A stretch of 64,000 nt of DNA, from NCBI RefSeq assembly GCF_020382885.2, contig NC_058497.1, positions 17,972,330-18,036,329 on the forward strand, written 5' to 3'. The first letter of the stretch is position 1; every line of letters starts with the position of its first letter. Shown one piece after another: positions 44,687-56,603 of the stretch. The translations under genes and the position numbers were made by a program. Origin of the DNA: Scatophagus argus. Taxonomy: Eukaryota; Chordata; Actinopteri; Scatophagidae. The notes beneath the pieces were generated by a model that saw nothing but the letters and a program-made list of their open reading frames with translations, was not told where the DNA came from and searched no databases.

Positions 44687-47183
44687 ATGTGGGCATTTTC
44701 ACAGTTCAATCTCCTCTTGCTTGTGTGTTTCATGTGGTTGTATCCTTCATTTTCTTATGCTGAGTCCTCCACTCTTCCTTCCTCCTCCTGCCACTTACAG
44801 TGACATTTTCATTTAAATGGGATGCACAAGCCTGGAGATGTTGTTCTAGGTGGCCTGTTCCTGTTCAACTTCTTTACTGTCTTTCCTGACTTGTCTTTTA
44901 CATCAGAACCACAACAGCCCACCTGTCATGGGTGAGTCTGTCAGGGCAGCAGCAACAAACAGAAACTGGAGAAAATTGGTTCCCTTAATGGAATCTATTT
45001 TTTATGATCAAATATTGCTCTTTAAACATTTTGCTGATTTTGTAATAATTGTCACTATTCAAACTGTTCTAACTGTTGGAAAAATCTGCAGTGGTGCAAT
45101 GTGTACATGCTGATAGAGTCAGTATATGCTGTATTTTTCAGTAGTAACCACTGGCATTCTTTGTGTTAGTTTTGATGTTGTAGGACTTAGACGGGCACTG
45201 ACCATGGCCTTTGCTATTGATGAGATCAACAGAAACTCCAACCTGCTACCTAATGTGACTCTGGGATACAGTCTTTATGATAACTGCGCCAATCTAGGGA
45301 TTGGATTTCGTGCAGCATTGTCCTTAGTCAGTGGTCAAGAGGAGCAGTTTGTATTAGACGAGACCTGTGTTGGAACCCCTCCAGTAGTGGGGATTGTGGG
45401 TGATTCTTCTTCTACTCGTTCTATTGCCATCTCCAGTGTCTTAGGCTTGTACAGAGTGCCTATGGTAAGTTTTACACTTTACCTTTTCAGGATGGTTTTA
45501 GCATCATTTTGAATTAGTGACAAATCTGATATCACATAACCATGAAGGAATAATCCTTAAACAGTTGATGGAGCTTGAAAGACTTCATATACAGTGTGTT
45601 TCTTTCACAGGTGAGTTATTTTGCCACATGTTCTTGTCTGAGTAACAGGCAAAAGTTTCCATCCTTCTTCAGGACAATACCAAGTGATGCTTTCCAGGTG
45701 AGGGAATATCAGCAAAATGAAAATGCAGCAAAATAAAAAAAGCATGTTAAAGATGTGTAACACTAGTCACATTTTTTGTCACTGATGGGATTGTTTGGTG
45801 TCACAGCAAGCTGAAAAGTAATAATAAAGCTTGTTCAGCAGGTTTTCCATAGAAAGAATATTTCAGCCTGTACTCTAATCCTTTCACATTCTGTATTCTC
45901 TCAGGTCCGTGCTATGATTCAGATTCTAAACCACTTTGGCTGGACTTGGGTTGGCCTGTTGATCAGTGATGATGACTATGGACTTCACGCTGCCCGATCC
46001 TTCCAATCTGACCTGGTTCAGTCTGGTGCAGGGTGTCTGGCCTATTTGGAGGTTATGCCTTGGGACAATGACCAAGATGAAATCAGGAGGATTGTAGATG
46101 TGATGAAGAAATCGACAGCTCATGTGGTCATTGTGTTTGCACAGGAAACTCACACGATTAACCTCATGGAAGAGGTTGGGCATGAAACAAAACATATAAA
46201 GATTATAATGTAATATAGCTACAAAGTTCAATATTTTGTGTGTTACACTGAAAGATTAAACTTACCATAAGATATTGGCCTGTGAACAATATGTTATTTT
46301 AAATATGTCATACTTTCTGTTTGGTAAAAGGTTTGTCCATTTGTGATGATACGTATAACTTTGTTCATAACTTGCATAACAGACAGGGCTTCCATCCATT
46401 AATGAATGAGGAGGCAAGATAACCTGTGCATAATTCCGAGGAATAGACTGTACTTTAGTGGCATGAAAGTGTGATTTCTATATTTATTATAATGCACAGG
46501 TGGTGAGACAGAATGTGACAGGCCTGCAGTGGATTACCAGTGAAGCTTGGACAGCAGCTACTGTGCTGCACACTTCCGATTTTATGCCATACCTGGCTGG
46601 CACACTGGGTATCGCCATCCGTCGAGGAGAAATCCCAGGCCTCAGGGAATTCCTCTTACAAACACATCCTGACCTACACAACAACAACAGCTATGGAAAT
46701 AGCGTGGTGAGAGTTTAATCATTTAATCTGACTGAGACATTACAGGAATTGTGTAATTATGTATAAAAGAGATATTTTGAATACATTTCAGATCAACCAG
46801 TTTTGGGAACACATATTTCAGTGTAGATTTGCACCACCTCCAGCAGACTGGGTAGATGCTGGAGGAGGATTATGCTCTGGACAGGAAGATCTACAAAGTG
46901 TGGAGACTGAGTTCATGGATGTTTCAGATCTCAGTTCAGAGTACAATGTGTACAAGGCTGTGTATGCACTGGCATATGCCCTTGATGACATGCTGCGCTG
47001 TGTGCCAGGCAGAGGGCCTTTCAGAGGACACAGCTGTGGCAGTTTGAAAGAACTGGAGCCATGGCAGGTATGATACCACTGTGGACACCACCTGTTCATT
47101 TAGCTAAATTATGGTGCTGATTGTGTCGTGCATTATAGGATTTAGAGTGTAGGATTACAGGAGGAGTGCAGTCCTATGAGAGG

Positions 47184-47222
<39 letters not shown>

Positions 47223-49173
47223 CAAACCGAGCTTCTATGTTTTTAGCTTTCATAGCCTTCCTTGTTGTTAGTAGCAATGAATTTCATGTATCACCTTTGA
47301 AATGCATACACACTACAGTTTTCCAGTGTTCATGGGGACATTTCCATCCCATTCCTTTATAAAACAAAGGTGGATGAAGACTTGCAGTCATGTTGCTATC
47401 AGGAGAAACATTTGCATGCTTTGCTTGTTTGTTTCGCATGTTCATATTACAACAGCATACACAAAGGAAGATTCATTAAGTTTCAGAGGCCAGGGCAGTT
47501 TCCAAGATGGAGCTGTTATCCACTAACCTTACATCAGACATCTAGCATAATGTGACCTCTTTATTATATTTATGTGTTCGTAACTACAGTATGCATTACG
47601 TACTACTGTGTTCATTGCAGTCATATATATTGCATGTTGCGATTACGTTCTGATTCAATCTGTTATCTTTCCCTTTTCACTATCTATTATTCTGATATTC
47701 ACACAGCTGGTGTATTATTTGGAAAAGGTCAACTTCACCACATCATTTGGTGATCAAGTGACATTTGATGAGAATGGTGATGCCTTACCAATATATGATA
47801 TCATGAACTGGCTGTGGCTCCCTGATGGAACAACTAAACTTCAGAATGTGGGTGAGGTTAAGAAGTCAGCCTTCAAAGGTGAAGAACTCAGAATTGATGA
47901 AGACAAAATCTTCTGGAACTTTGAATCGAAAAAGGTTACTTCTGATTTATTAGACATCTGCTTTTTAGCACATGGATAACTGATTACAGCAACGTAAATG
48001 CTACAGTATTGACTTTTTTTTTTTTTTCTTCAACAGCCACCCCGGTCAGTGTGCAGTGAGAGCTGTCCTCCAGGTACCCGCATGGCCAGAAAGAAAGGGG
48101 AACCTGTGTGCTGCTTTGACTGCATCCCTTGTTCTGAGGGAAAGATCAGCAATGAGACTAGTAGGTATTCGATTTTAAACATGCAGTTTAAAAATATAAT
48201 GTAAACATGTATCTCATGAGCATCACTTCCCCTATGTGTCCTCACTGTCCCTCTTTTCATAGACTCATTGGAGTGCACCAGTTGTCCAGAGGACTTCTGG
48301 CCCAGCCTCCAGCGTGACCACTGTGTTCCCAAGGAAACAGAGTTCCTCTCCTACCATGAACCTCTTGGTATTGGCCTGACAGCTGCTGCATTGCTAGGCA
48401 CATGTATCTGTGCTGTTGTCCTGGGCATCTTCATCTATCATCGCAGAACACCAATAGTACGCGCCAACAACTCAGAACTGAGTTTTCAGCTATTGCTGTC
48501 ACTTAAGTTATGTTTCCTGTGTTCACTGCTGTTTATCGGTCGTCCCAGACTGTGGACATGCCAGCTGAGACACGCAGCATTTGGGATCAGTTTTGTGCTT
48601 TCCATCTCATGTATCCTCGTAAAAACTGTGGTGGTTTTGGCTGTGTTCAAGGCCTCCAAGCCAGGAGGTGGAGCCAGTCTGAAGTGGTTTGGTCTTTTCC
48701 AGCAGAGAGGGACAGTCATGGTTCTTACTTCTGTTCAGGCAGGAATCTGCACTGCCTGGATTGTATCTGCCTCCCCAGTTCCTCATAGAAACACTCAGTA
48801 TTACAGTGATAAGGTTGTTTATGAGTGCGTCGTTGGGTCTACAGTTGGTTTTGCAGTTTTGTTGGGATATATTGGCTTACTAGCTGTCTTCAGTTTACTG
48901 ATTGCATTTATAGCAAGGAACCTTCCAGATAGTTTCAATGAGGCCAAACTCATCACTTTCAGCATGCTGATCTTCTGTGCTGTGTGGGTGGCCTTTGTCC
49001 CTGCTTATGTCAGCTCACCGGGCAAATATGCAGATGCAGTGGAGGTATTTGCCATCCTGGCCTCCAGTTTTGGCCTCCTGGTAGCACTGTTTGGAGCCAA
49101 ATGTTACATAATCCTACTCAGACCAGAGAGGAACACTAAGAAAGCCATCATGGGTCGAGGCATCGAAACATAA
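44687..49173 (+). pseudogene. OlfC/V2R-type receptor, copy 8, with premature stop in exon 1
   Basis: Exons 44687-44931, 45170-45464, 45611-45697, 45905-46174, 46500-46706, 46792-47067, 47707-47934, 48037-48160 and 48263-49173. All splice sites and exons 2-9 are open, but codon 39 in exon 1 is TGA (44801-44803) where copies 7, 9 and 10 have CGA (Arg), a typical CpG transition. Translation would stop just after the signal peptide. A restart at Met46 would lack that peptide. Otherwise it is almost identical to copy 9: SDFMPYLAG in exon 5, [12 protein letters not shown] in an intracellular loop, FGAKCY, and an exon 8/9 junction coding NETN with a GTAGGT donor. Very recent loss, or a polymorphic or sequencing-derived stop. 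Confidence 0.88.
47186..47219. repeat. GT microsatellite in intron 6 of copy 8
   Basis: Pure (GT)n run at the same position as in copies 7, 9 and 10. Confidence 0.9.
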
Positions 49174-49326
49174 AAACTGTCATTAAATACACTGAACACA
49201 ATGAATCAATTCTCTCTAAACAAACCGAAAAAAATGTAGGCTGTTGCGAAGAGTAAGAGCAATGTTAACATGTTGAAAAAGTAGAACTGATGCCAGTCAA
49301 ATGTACTTGAATATGATATGTCTGTG
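49174..49326. other. 3' UTR region of copy 8
   Basis: Short 3' flank up to the retroposon tail, collinear with the sequence after copies 7 and 9. Confidence 0.55.
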
Positions 49327-49456
49327 AGTTAGTGCGCATGCGTCGATACGTGTGCAGCCTGTTACAGACGCTCCCGATCTTTCTCACTGTTTTTTTTTTT
49401 TTTTTCAAGAATTTCCCTCCAGGGATTAATAAAGGAATTCTGATTCTGATTCTGAT
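49327..49456 (+). mobile_element. Short retroposon tail (SINE/LINE 3' end) after copy 8
   Basis: A 130-bp insert starting AGTTAGTGCGCATGCGTCG, with a T run, CCCTCCAGGGATTAATAAAG and a terminal TTCTGATTC repeat, the form of a 3'-end retroposon. Copy 7's flank has the empty site (near 43090). The same insert is at 55717-55845 after copy 9. I cannot assign the family securely. Confidence 0.65.
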
Positions 49457-50926
49457 TTTGACCAAATTAGACACCTAACTGAACACCTTCTTGAAATTTA
49501 TTTCACTTTCTTTGAATGCATCTATTTGTGTCCTGTCTTGAGATGATGTGGATATGCTCAACTGTTTTTATATTGCCCACCTAAGTTTCCAATTATAAAA
49601 TGTCACAACGTGTGACATCATGCCTCTATCTGTCCCTCCAGTCACATTGCCACTTCCTCAGGCCGCTTTACTGTCGCTCTCCATCTGTCTACTTGTTCCT
49701 CAAATACATTTCACATCAATGTTGCTCACCTTATTCTTATCAACACACTGACCTCATATGAACTACAAAATATGTCCTGTGTCAGTGCTTTGTATATGGG
49801 GAAGCCAAATAAAGTCATCCTGCGTGGAAGAATATGTGTAAGCCTTCAGTGATATTATATTAAAGTAAGTGAGAAAACTCCTTTAAAGGTTTCATGCAGC
49901 ACCATGTTGTACTTTGCTACTTGTCTCTTACTGTGGGTGTCAGCAGGTTGAATAACACTGTCATGAGAAAAATGACTGCGCTGAAAATGAGACAGACAGC
50001 ACGTTACTGGGTAACCTGTGTTCGACAACTGACCATATCAAACATATGAGAAGTTATTATCTGCCAGAATGATACAACAGTCGTTCATCAAAATGGCACA
50101 GCACCATGATAAGTTGTGGGAAGATATATTATTTTACCACATACCACCATCTAGTGGATGACTGCTCCAGCAGCACAACAATGTCGAACAAAGGCCACTC
50201 ATGTCTCCATTGTAAAAGACAAAGGCACTCTGGCCTCTCTCATGAAATGCATTTTTTGTGAGGTGCTGCAGTTATGTGTAACTGGTAGGTGAGGCTGAGA
50301 AAACAACAAATTTCAGCTGCCTTGTGCACAGAGGCGATAAAGAGCTCTCAGATTCATTTTATTAACCCTTTCATGTTCACTCCATGAAAAAAACAACAGA
50401 ATTTTTTTTTGTTTGTTTTTGTGTTTTTCATGTTATGGGGAACTAATTAGGAGAACCAACTCTACCAAATGGTTGAGTAGACAGTCAAATGGTTAAAATT
50501 TATTAACTATTGATGGTGAAATGCACACACTACAGTCTGATTTCTGAATGTATTAGTTTGCATTTCATATATTTGTCTCACATACAAATTTGAAGTGTAC
50601 TCAGTACAGACGGGATCTTCTGAGACTCATATTTATCTGATAAAGTATCAAACTGCAGAGTAATTCTGAAGAAACCTCTGTGTTAAACTAAATGCAAGAA
50701 GATGTTTTGCAGGAAGATGAAAAGTACCACTCTATCTATAACTCAACATATTTAATACATCTGACCACTAGGACATTTAAAAAAAAAAATCAATGAAACA
50801 AAGCAAAAAATAACACGAAAGACTGTCAAGACTATAATTCACATTTTAGTAGACCTCAATCATTACCGCCATACACAACTTAAATTTGGGGTCAGGAATG
50901 TGGCCATGCAGGGATTTTAGGCCCTG
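49457..50926. other. Spacer between copies 8 and 9
   Basis: Near-identical to the copy 7-8 spacer. Inverted repeat TGTCACAACGTGTGACA at 49601-49617; empty LINE target site near 50209. No gene seen. Confidence 0.6.
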
Positions 50927-50973
50927 CCCCTAGTTGTGCTTATGCCCTGGTGGGTGGTGTTGAAGATTAAAAG
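50927..50973 (+). promoter_or_regulatory. Conserved promoter block of copy 9
   Basis: Same block, 77 bases before the ATG at 51051. Confidence 0.7.
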
Positions 50974-51050
50974 CTGCAAGTCCAAAGAAAAGGGATGACA
51001 TCACAATAAAACTGATCGGGCTCAGAAAAGGGTCAAACAGGAGAAAAAGC

Positions 51051-54000
51051 ATGTGGGCATTTTCACAGTTCAATCTCCTCTTGCTTGTGTGTTTCATGTG
51101 GTTGTATCCTTCATTTTCTTATGCTGAGTCCTCCACTCTTCCTTCCTCCTCCTGCCACTTACAGCGACATTTTCATTTAAATGGGATGCACAAGCCTGGA
51201 GATGTTGTTCTGGGTGGCCTGTTCCTGTTCAACTTCTTTACTGTCTTTCCTGACTTGTCTTTTACATCAGAACCACAACAGCCCACCTGTCATGGGTGAG
51301 TTTGTCAGGACAGCAGCAACAAACAGAAACTGGAGAAAATTGGTTCCCTTAATGGAATCTATTTTTTATGATCAAATATTGCTCTTTAAACATTTTGCTG
51401 ATTTTGTAATAATTGTCACTATTCAAACTGTTCTAACTGTTGGAAAAATCTGCAGTGGTGCAATGTGTACATGCTGATAGAGTCAGTATATGCTGTATTT
51501 TTCAGTAGTAACCACTGGCATTCTTTGTGTTAGTTTTGATGTTGTAGGACTTAGACGGGCACTGACCATGGCCTTTGCTATTGATGAGATCAACAGAAAC
51601 TCCAACCTGCTACCTAATGTGACTCTGGGATACAGTCTTTATGATAACTGCGCCAATCTAGGGATTGGATTTCGTGCAGCATTGTCCTTAGTCAGTGGTC
51701 AAGAGGAGCAGTTTGTATTAGACGAGACCTGTGTTGGAACCCCTCCAGTAGTGGGGATTGTGGGTGATTCTTCTTCTACTCGTTCTATTGCCATCTCCAG
51801 TGTCTTAGGTTTGTACAGAGTGCCGATGGTAAGTTTTACACTTTACCTTTTCAGGATGGTTTTAGCATCATTTTGAATTAGTGACAAATCTGATATCACA
51901 TAACCATGAAGGAATAATCCTTAAACAGTTGATGGAGCTTGAAAGACTTCATACACAGTGTGTTTCTTTCACAGGTGAGTTATTTTGCCACATGTTCTTG
52001 TCTGAGTAACAGGCAAAAGTTTCCATCCTTCTTCAGGACAATACCAAGTGATGCTTTCCAGGTGAGGGAATATCAGCAAAATGAAAATGCAGCAAAATAA
52101 AAAAAGCATGTTAAAGATGTGTAACACTAGTGACATTTTTTGTCACTGATGGGATTGTTTGGTGTCACAGCAAGCTGAAAAGTAATAATAAAGCTTGTTC
52201 AGCAGGTTTTCCATAGAAAGAATATTTCAGCCTGTACTCTAATCCTTTCACATTCTGTATTCTCTCAGGTCCGTGCTATGATTCAGATTCTAAACCACTT
52301 TGGCTGGACTTGGGTTGGCCTGTTGATCAGTGACGATGACTATGGACTTCACGCTGCCCGATCCTTCCAATCTGACCTGGTTCAGTCTGGTGCAGGGTGT
52401 CTGGCCTATTTGGAGGTTATGCCTTGGGACAATGACCAAGATGAAATCAGGAGGATTGTAGATGTGATGAAGAAATCGACAGCTCATGTGGTCATTGTGT
52501 TTGCACAGGAAACTCACACGATTAACCTCATGGAAGAGGTTGGGCATGAAACAAAACATATAAAGATTATAATGTAATATAGCTACAAAGTTCAATATTT
52601 TGTGTGTTACACTGAAAGATTAAACTTACCATAAGATATTGGCCTGTGAACAATATGTTATTTTAAATATGTCATACTTTCTGTTTGGTAAAAGGTTTGT
52701 CCATTTGTGATGATACGTATAACTTTGTTCATAACTTGCATAACAGACAGGGCTTCCATCCATTAATGAATGAGGAGGCAAGATAACCTGTGCATAATTC
52801 CGAGGAATAGACTGTACTTTAGTGGCATGAAAGTGTGATTTCTATATTTATTATAATGCACAGGTGGTGAGACAGGATGTGACAGGCCTGCAGTGGATTA
52901 CCAGTGAAGCTTGGACAGCAGCTACTGTGCTGCACACTTCCGATTTTATGCCATACCTGGCTGGCACACTGGGTATCGCCATCCGTCGAGGAGAAATCCC
53001 AGGCCTCAGGGAATTCCTCTTACAAACACATCCTGACCTACACAACAACAACAGCTATGGAAATAGCGTGGTGAGAGTTTAATCATTTAATCTGACCTAG
53101 ACATTACAGGAATTATGTGTAATAGTGTAATTATGTATAAAAGAGATATTTTGAATACATTTCAGATCAGCCAGTTTTGGGAACACATATTTCAGTGTAG
53201 ATTTGCACCACCTCCACCAGACTGGGTAGATGCTGGAGGAGGATTATGCTCTGGACAGGAAGATCTACAAAGTGTGGAGACTGAGTTCATGGATGTTTCA
53301 GACCTCAGGTCAGAGTACAATGTGTACAAGGCTGTGTATGCACTGGCATATGCCCTTGATGACATGCTGCGCTGTGTGCCAGGCAGAGGGCCTTTCAGAG
53401 GACACAGCTGTGGCAGTTTGAAAGAACTGGAGCCATGGCAGGTATGATACCACTGTGGACACCACCTGTTCATTTAGCTAAATTATGGTGCTGATTGTGT
53501 CGTGCATTATAGGATTTAGAGTGTAGGATTACAGGAGGAGTGCAGTCCTATGAGAGGACTGTGTGTGTGTGTCTGTGTGTGTGTGTGTGTGTGTGTGTCT
53601 GTGTGTGCTGCAAACCGAGCTTCTATGTTTTTAGCTTTCATAGCCTTCCTTGTTGTTAGTAGCAATGAATTTCATGTAGCACCTTCGAAATGCATACACA
53701 CTACAGTTTTCCAGTGTTCATGGGGACATTTCCATCCCATCCCTTTATAAAACAAAGGTGGATGAAGACTTGCAGTCATGTTGCTATCAGGAGAAACATT
53801 TGCATGCTTTGCTTGTTTGTTTCGCATGTTCATATTACAACAGCATACACAAAGGAAGATTCATTAAGTGTCAGAGGCCAGGGCAGTTTCCAAGATGGAG
53901 CTGTTATCCACTAACCTTACATCAGACATCTAGCATAATGTGACCTCTTTATTATATTTATGTGTTCGTAACTACAGTATGCATTACGTACTACTGTGTT

Positions 54001-55564
54001 CATTGCAGTCATATATATTGCATGTTGCGATTACGTTCTGATTCAATCTGTTATCTTTCCCTTTTCACTATCTATTATTCTGATATTCACACAGCTGGTG
54101 TATTATTTGGAAAAGGTTAACTTCACCACATCATTTGGTGATCAAGTGACATTTGATGAGAATGGTGATGCCTTACCAATATATGATATCATGAACTGGC
54201 TGTGGCTCCCTGATGGAACAACTAAACTTCAGAATGTGGGTGAGGTTAAGAAGTCAGCCTTCAAAGGTGAAGAACTCAGAATTGATGCAGACAAAATCTT
54301 CTGGAACTTTGAATCGAAAAAGGTTACTTCTGATTTATTAGACATCTGCTTTTTAGCACATGGATAACTGATTACAGCAACGTAAATGCTACAGTATTGA
54401 CTTTTTTTTTTTTTTTTTCTTCAATAGCCACCCCGGTCAGTGTGCAGTGAGAGCTGTCCTCCAGGTACCCGCATGGCCAGAAAGAAAGGGGAACCTGTGT
54501 GCTGCTTTGACTGCATCCCTTGTTCTGAGGGAAAGATCAGCAATGAGACTAGTAGGTATTCGATTTTAAACATGCAGTTTAAAAATATAATGTAAACATG
54601 TATCTCATGAGCATCACTTTCCCTATGTGTCCTCACTGTCCCTCTTTTCATAGACTCATTGGAGTGCACCAGTTGTCCAGAGGACTTCTGGCCCAGCCTC
54701 CAGCGTGACCACTGTGTTCCCAAGGAAACAGAGTTCCTCTCCTACCATGAACCTCTGGGTATTGGCCTGACAGCTGCTGCATTGCTAGGCACATGTATCT
54801 GTGCTGTTGTCCTGGGCATCTTCATCTATCATCGCAGAACACCAATAGTACGCGCCAACAACTCAGAACTGAGTTTTCAGCTGTTGCTGTCACTTAAGTT
54901 ATGTTTCCTGTGTTCACTGCTGTTTATTGGTCGTCCCAGACTGTGGACATGCCAGCTGAGACACGCAGCATTTGGGATCAGTTTTGTGCTTTCCATCTCA
55001 TGTATCCTCGTAAAAACTGTGGTGGTTCTGGCTGTGTTCAAGGCCTCCAAGCCAGGAGGTGGAGCCAGTCTGAAGTGGTTTGGTCTTTTCCAGCAGAGAG
55101 GGACAGTCATGGTTCTTACTTCTGTTCAGGCAGGAATCTGCACTGCCTGGATTGTATCTGCCTCCCCAGTTCCTCATAGAAACACTCAGTATTACAGTGA
55201 TAAGGTTGTTTATGAGTGCGTCGTTGGGTCTACAGTTGGTTTTGCAGTTTTGTTGGGATATATTGGCTTACTAGCTGTCTTCAGTTTACTGATTGCATTT
55301 ATAGCAAGGAACCTTCCAGATAGTTTCAATGAGGCCAAACTCATCACTTTCAGCATGCTAATCTTCTGTGCTGTGTGGGTGGCCTTTGTCCCTGCTTATG
55401 TCAGCTCACCGGGCAAATATGCAGATGCAGTGGAGGTATTTGCCATCCTGGCCTCCAGTTTTGGCCTCCTGGTAGCACTGTTTGGAGCCAAATGTTACAT
55501 AATCCTACTCAGACCAGAGAGGAACACAAAGAAAGCTATCATGGGTCGAGGCATTGAAACATAA
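51051..55564 (+). CDS. OlfC/V2R-type chemosensory receptor, copy 9
   Basis: Exons 51051-51295, 51534-51828, 51975-52061, 52269-52538, 52864-53070, 53166-53441, 54095-54322, 54428-54551 and 54654-55564; 880 residues, open throughout. It is the intact twin of copy 8, with CGA at codon 39. Exon 3 reads CLSNRQ (others CLSDRQ), shared with copy 8. The exon 5 pocket segment is [10 protein letters not shown] instead of [10 protein letters not shown]. The exon 8 donor is GTAGGT, a better match than the GTTAGC of most copies, and makes the junction residue Asn instead of Asp (NETN). The helix 7 motif is FGAKCY (GCC at 55497-55499). Probably a working receptor whose ligand range may differ from copies 1-7. 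Confidence 0.95.
53561..53608. repeat. GT microsatellite in intron 6 of copy 9
   Basis: (GT)n run interrupted by two CT units, the same interrupted form as in copy 10 but not copy 8. Confidence 0.9.
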
Positions 55565-55716
55565 AAACTGTCATTAAATACACTGAACACAATGAATCAA
55601 TTCTCTCTAAACAAACCGAAAAAAATGTAGGCTGTTGCCAATAGTAAGAGCAATGTTAACATGTTGAAAAAGTAGAACTGATGCCAGTCAAATGTACTTG
55701 AATATGATATGTCTGT
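55565..55716. other. 3' UTR region of copy 9
   Basis: Collinear with the 3' UTR of copy 8; no separate feature seen. Confidence 0.55.
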
Positions 55717-55845
55717 GAGTTAGTGCGCATGCGTCGATACGTGTGCAGCCTGTTACAGACGCTCCCGATCTTTCTCACTGTTTTTTTTTTTTTCAAGAAT
55801 TTCCCTCCAGGGATTAATAAAGGAATTCTGATTCTGATTCTGATT
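55717..55845 (+). mobile_element. Short retroposon tail after copy 9
   Basis: Same insert and same junctions as at 49327-49456, differing mainly in T-run length. It was duplicated with the receptor unit and not inserted twice. Confidence 0.65.
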
Positions 55846-56603
55846 TTGACCAAATTAGACACCTAACTGAACACCTTCTTGAAATTTATTTCACTTTCTT
55901 TGAATGCATCTATTTGTGTCCTGTCTTGAGATGATGTGGATATGCTCAACTGCTTTTATATTGCCCACCTAAGTTTCCAATTATAAAATGTCACAACGTG
56001 TGACATCATGCCTCTATCTGTCCCTCCAGTCACATTGCCACTTCCTCAGGCCGCTTTACTGTCGCTCTCCATCTGTCTACTTGTTCCTCAAATACATTTC
56101 ACATCAATGTTGCTCACCTTATTCTTATCAACACACTGACCTCATATGAACTACAAAATATTTCCTGTGTCAGTGCTTTGTATATGGGTAAGCCAAATAA
56201 AGTCATCCTGCGTGGAAGAATATGTGTAAGCCTTCAGTGATATTATATTAAAGTAAGTGAGAAAACTCCTTTAAAGGTTTCATGCAACACCATGTTGTAC
56301 TTTGCTACTTGTCTCTCACTGTGGGTGTCAGCAGGTTGAATAACACTGTCATGAGAAAAATGACTGCGCTGAAAATGAGACAGACAGCACGTTACTGGGT
56401 AACCTGTGTTCGACAACTGACCATATCAAACATATGAGAAGTTATTATCTGCCAGAATGATACAACAGTCGTTCATCAAACTGGCACAGCACCATGATAA
56501 GTTGTGGGAAGATATATTATTTTACCACATACCGCCATCTAGTGGATGACTGCTCCAGCGGCACAACAATGTCGGACAAAGGCCACTCATGTCTCCATTG
56601 TAA
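55846..56603. other. Spacer after copy 9, up to the LINE
   Basis: Collinear with the spacers after copies 7 and 8; inverted repeat TGTCACAACGTGTGACA at 55989-56005. The LINE target duplication ATTGTAA occupies 56597-56603. Confidence 0.6.

Noticed and set aside
44850-45113. Plus-strand open frame near exon 1 of copies 8, 9 and 10 that is not in the receptor frame
   Set aside because: It runs through the exon 1 donor and intron 1 in a shifted frame and is preserved only by the near-identity of these copies.
46175-46213. Extension of exon 4 into intron 4 in copies 7-10 ([12 protein letters not shown], stop)
   Set aside because: The other copies stop at different points, and the next exon continues the V2R sequence exactly if GTTGGG is used as donor. 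It is best read as intron.
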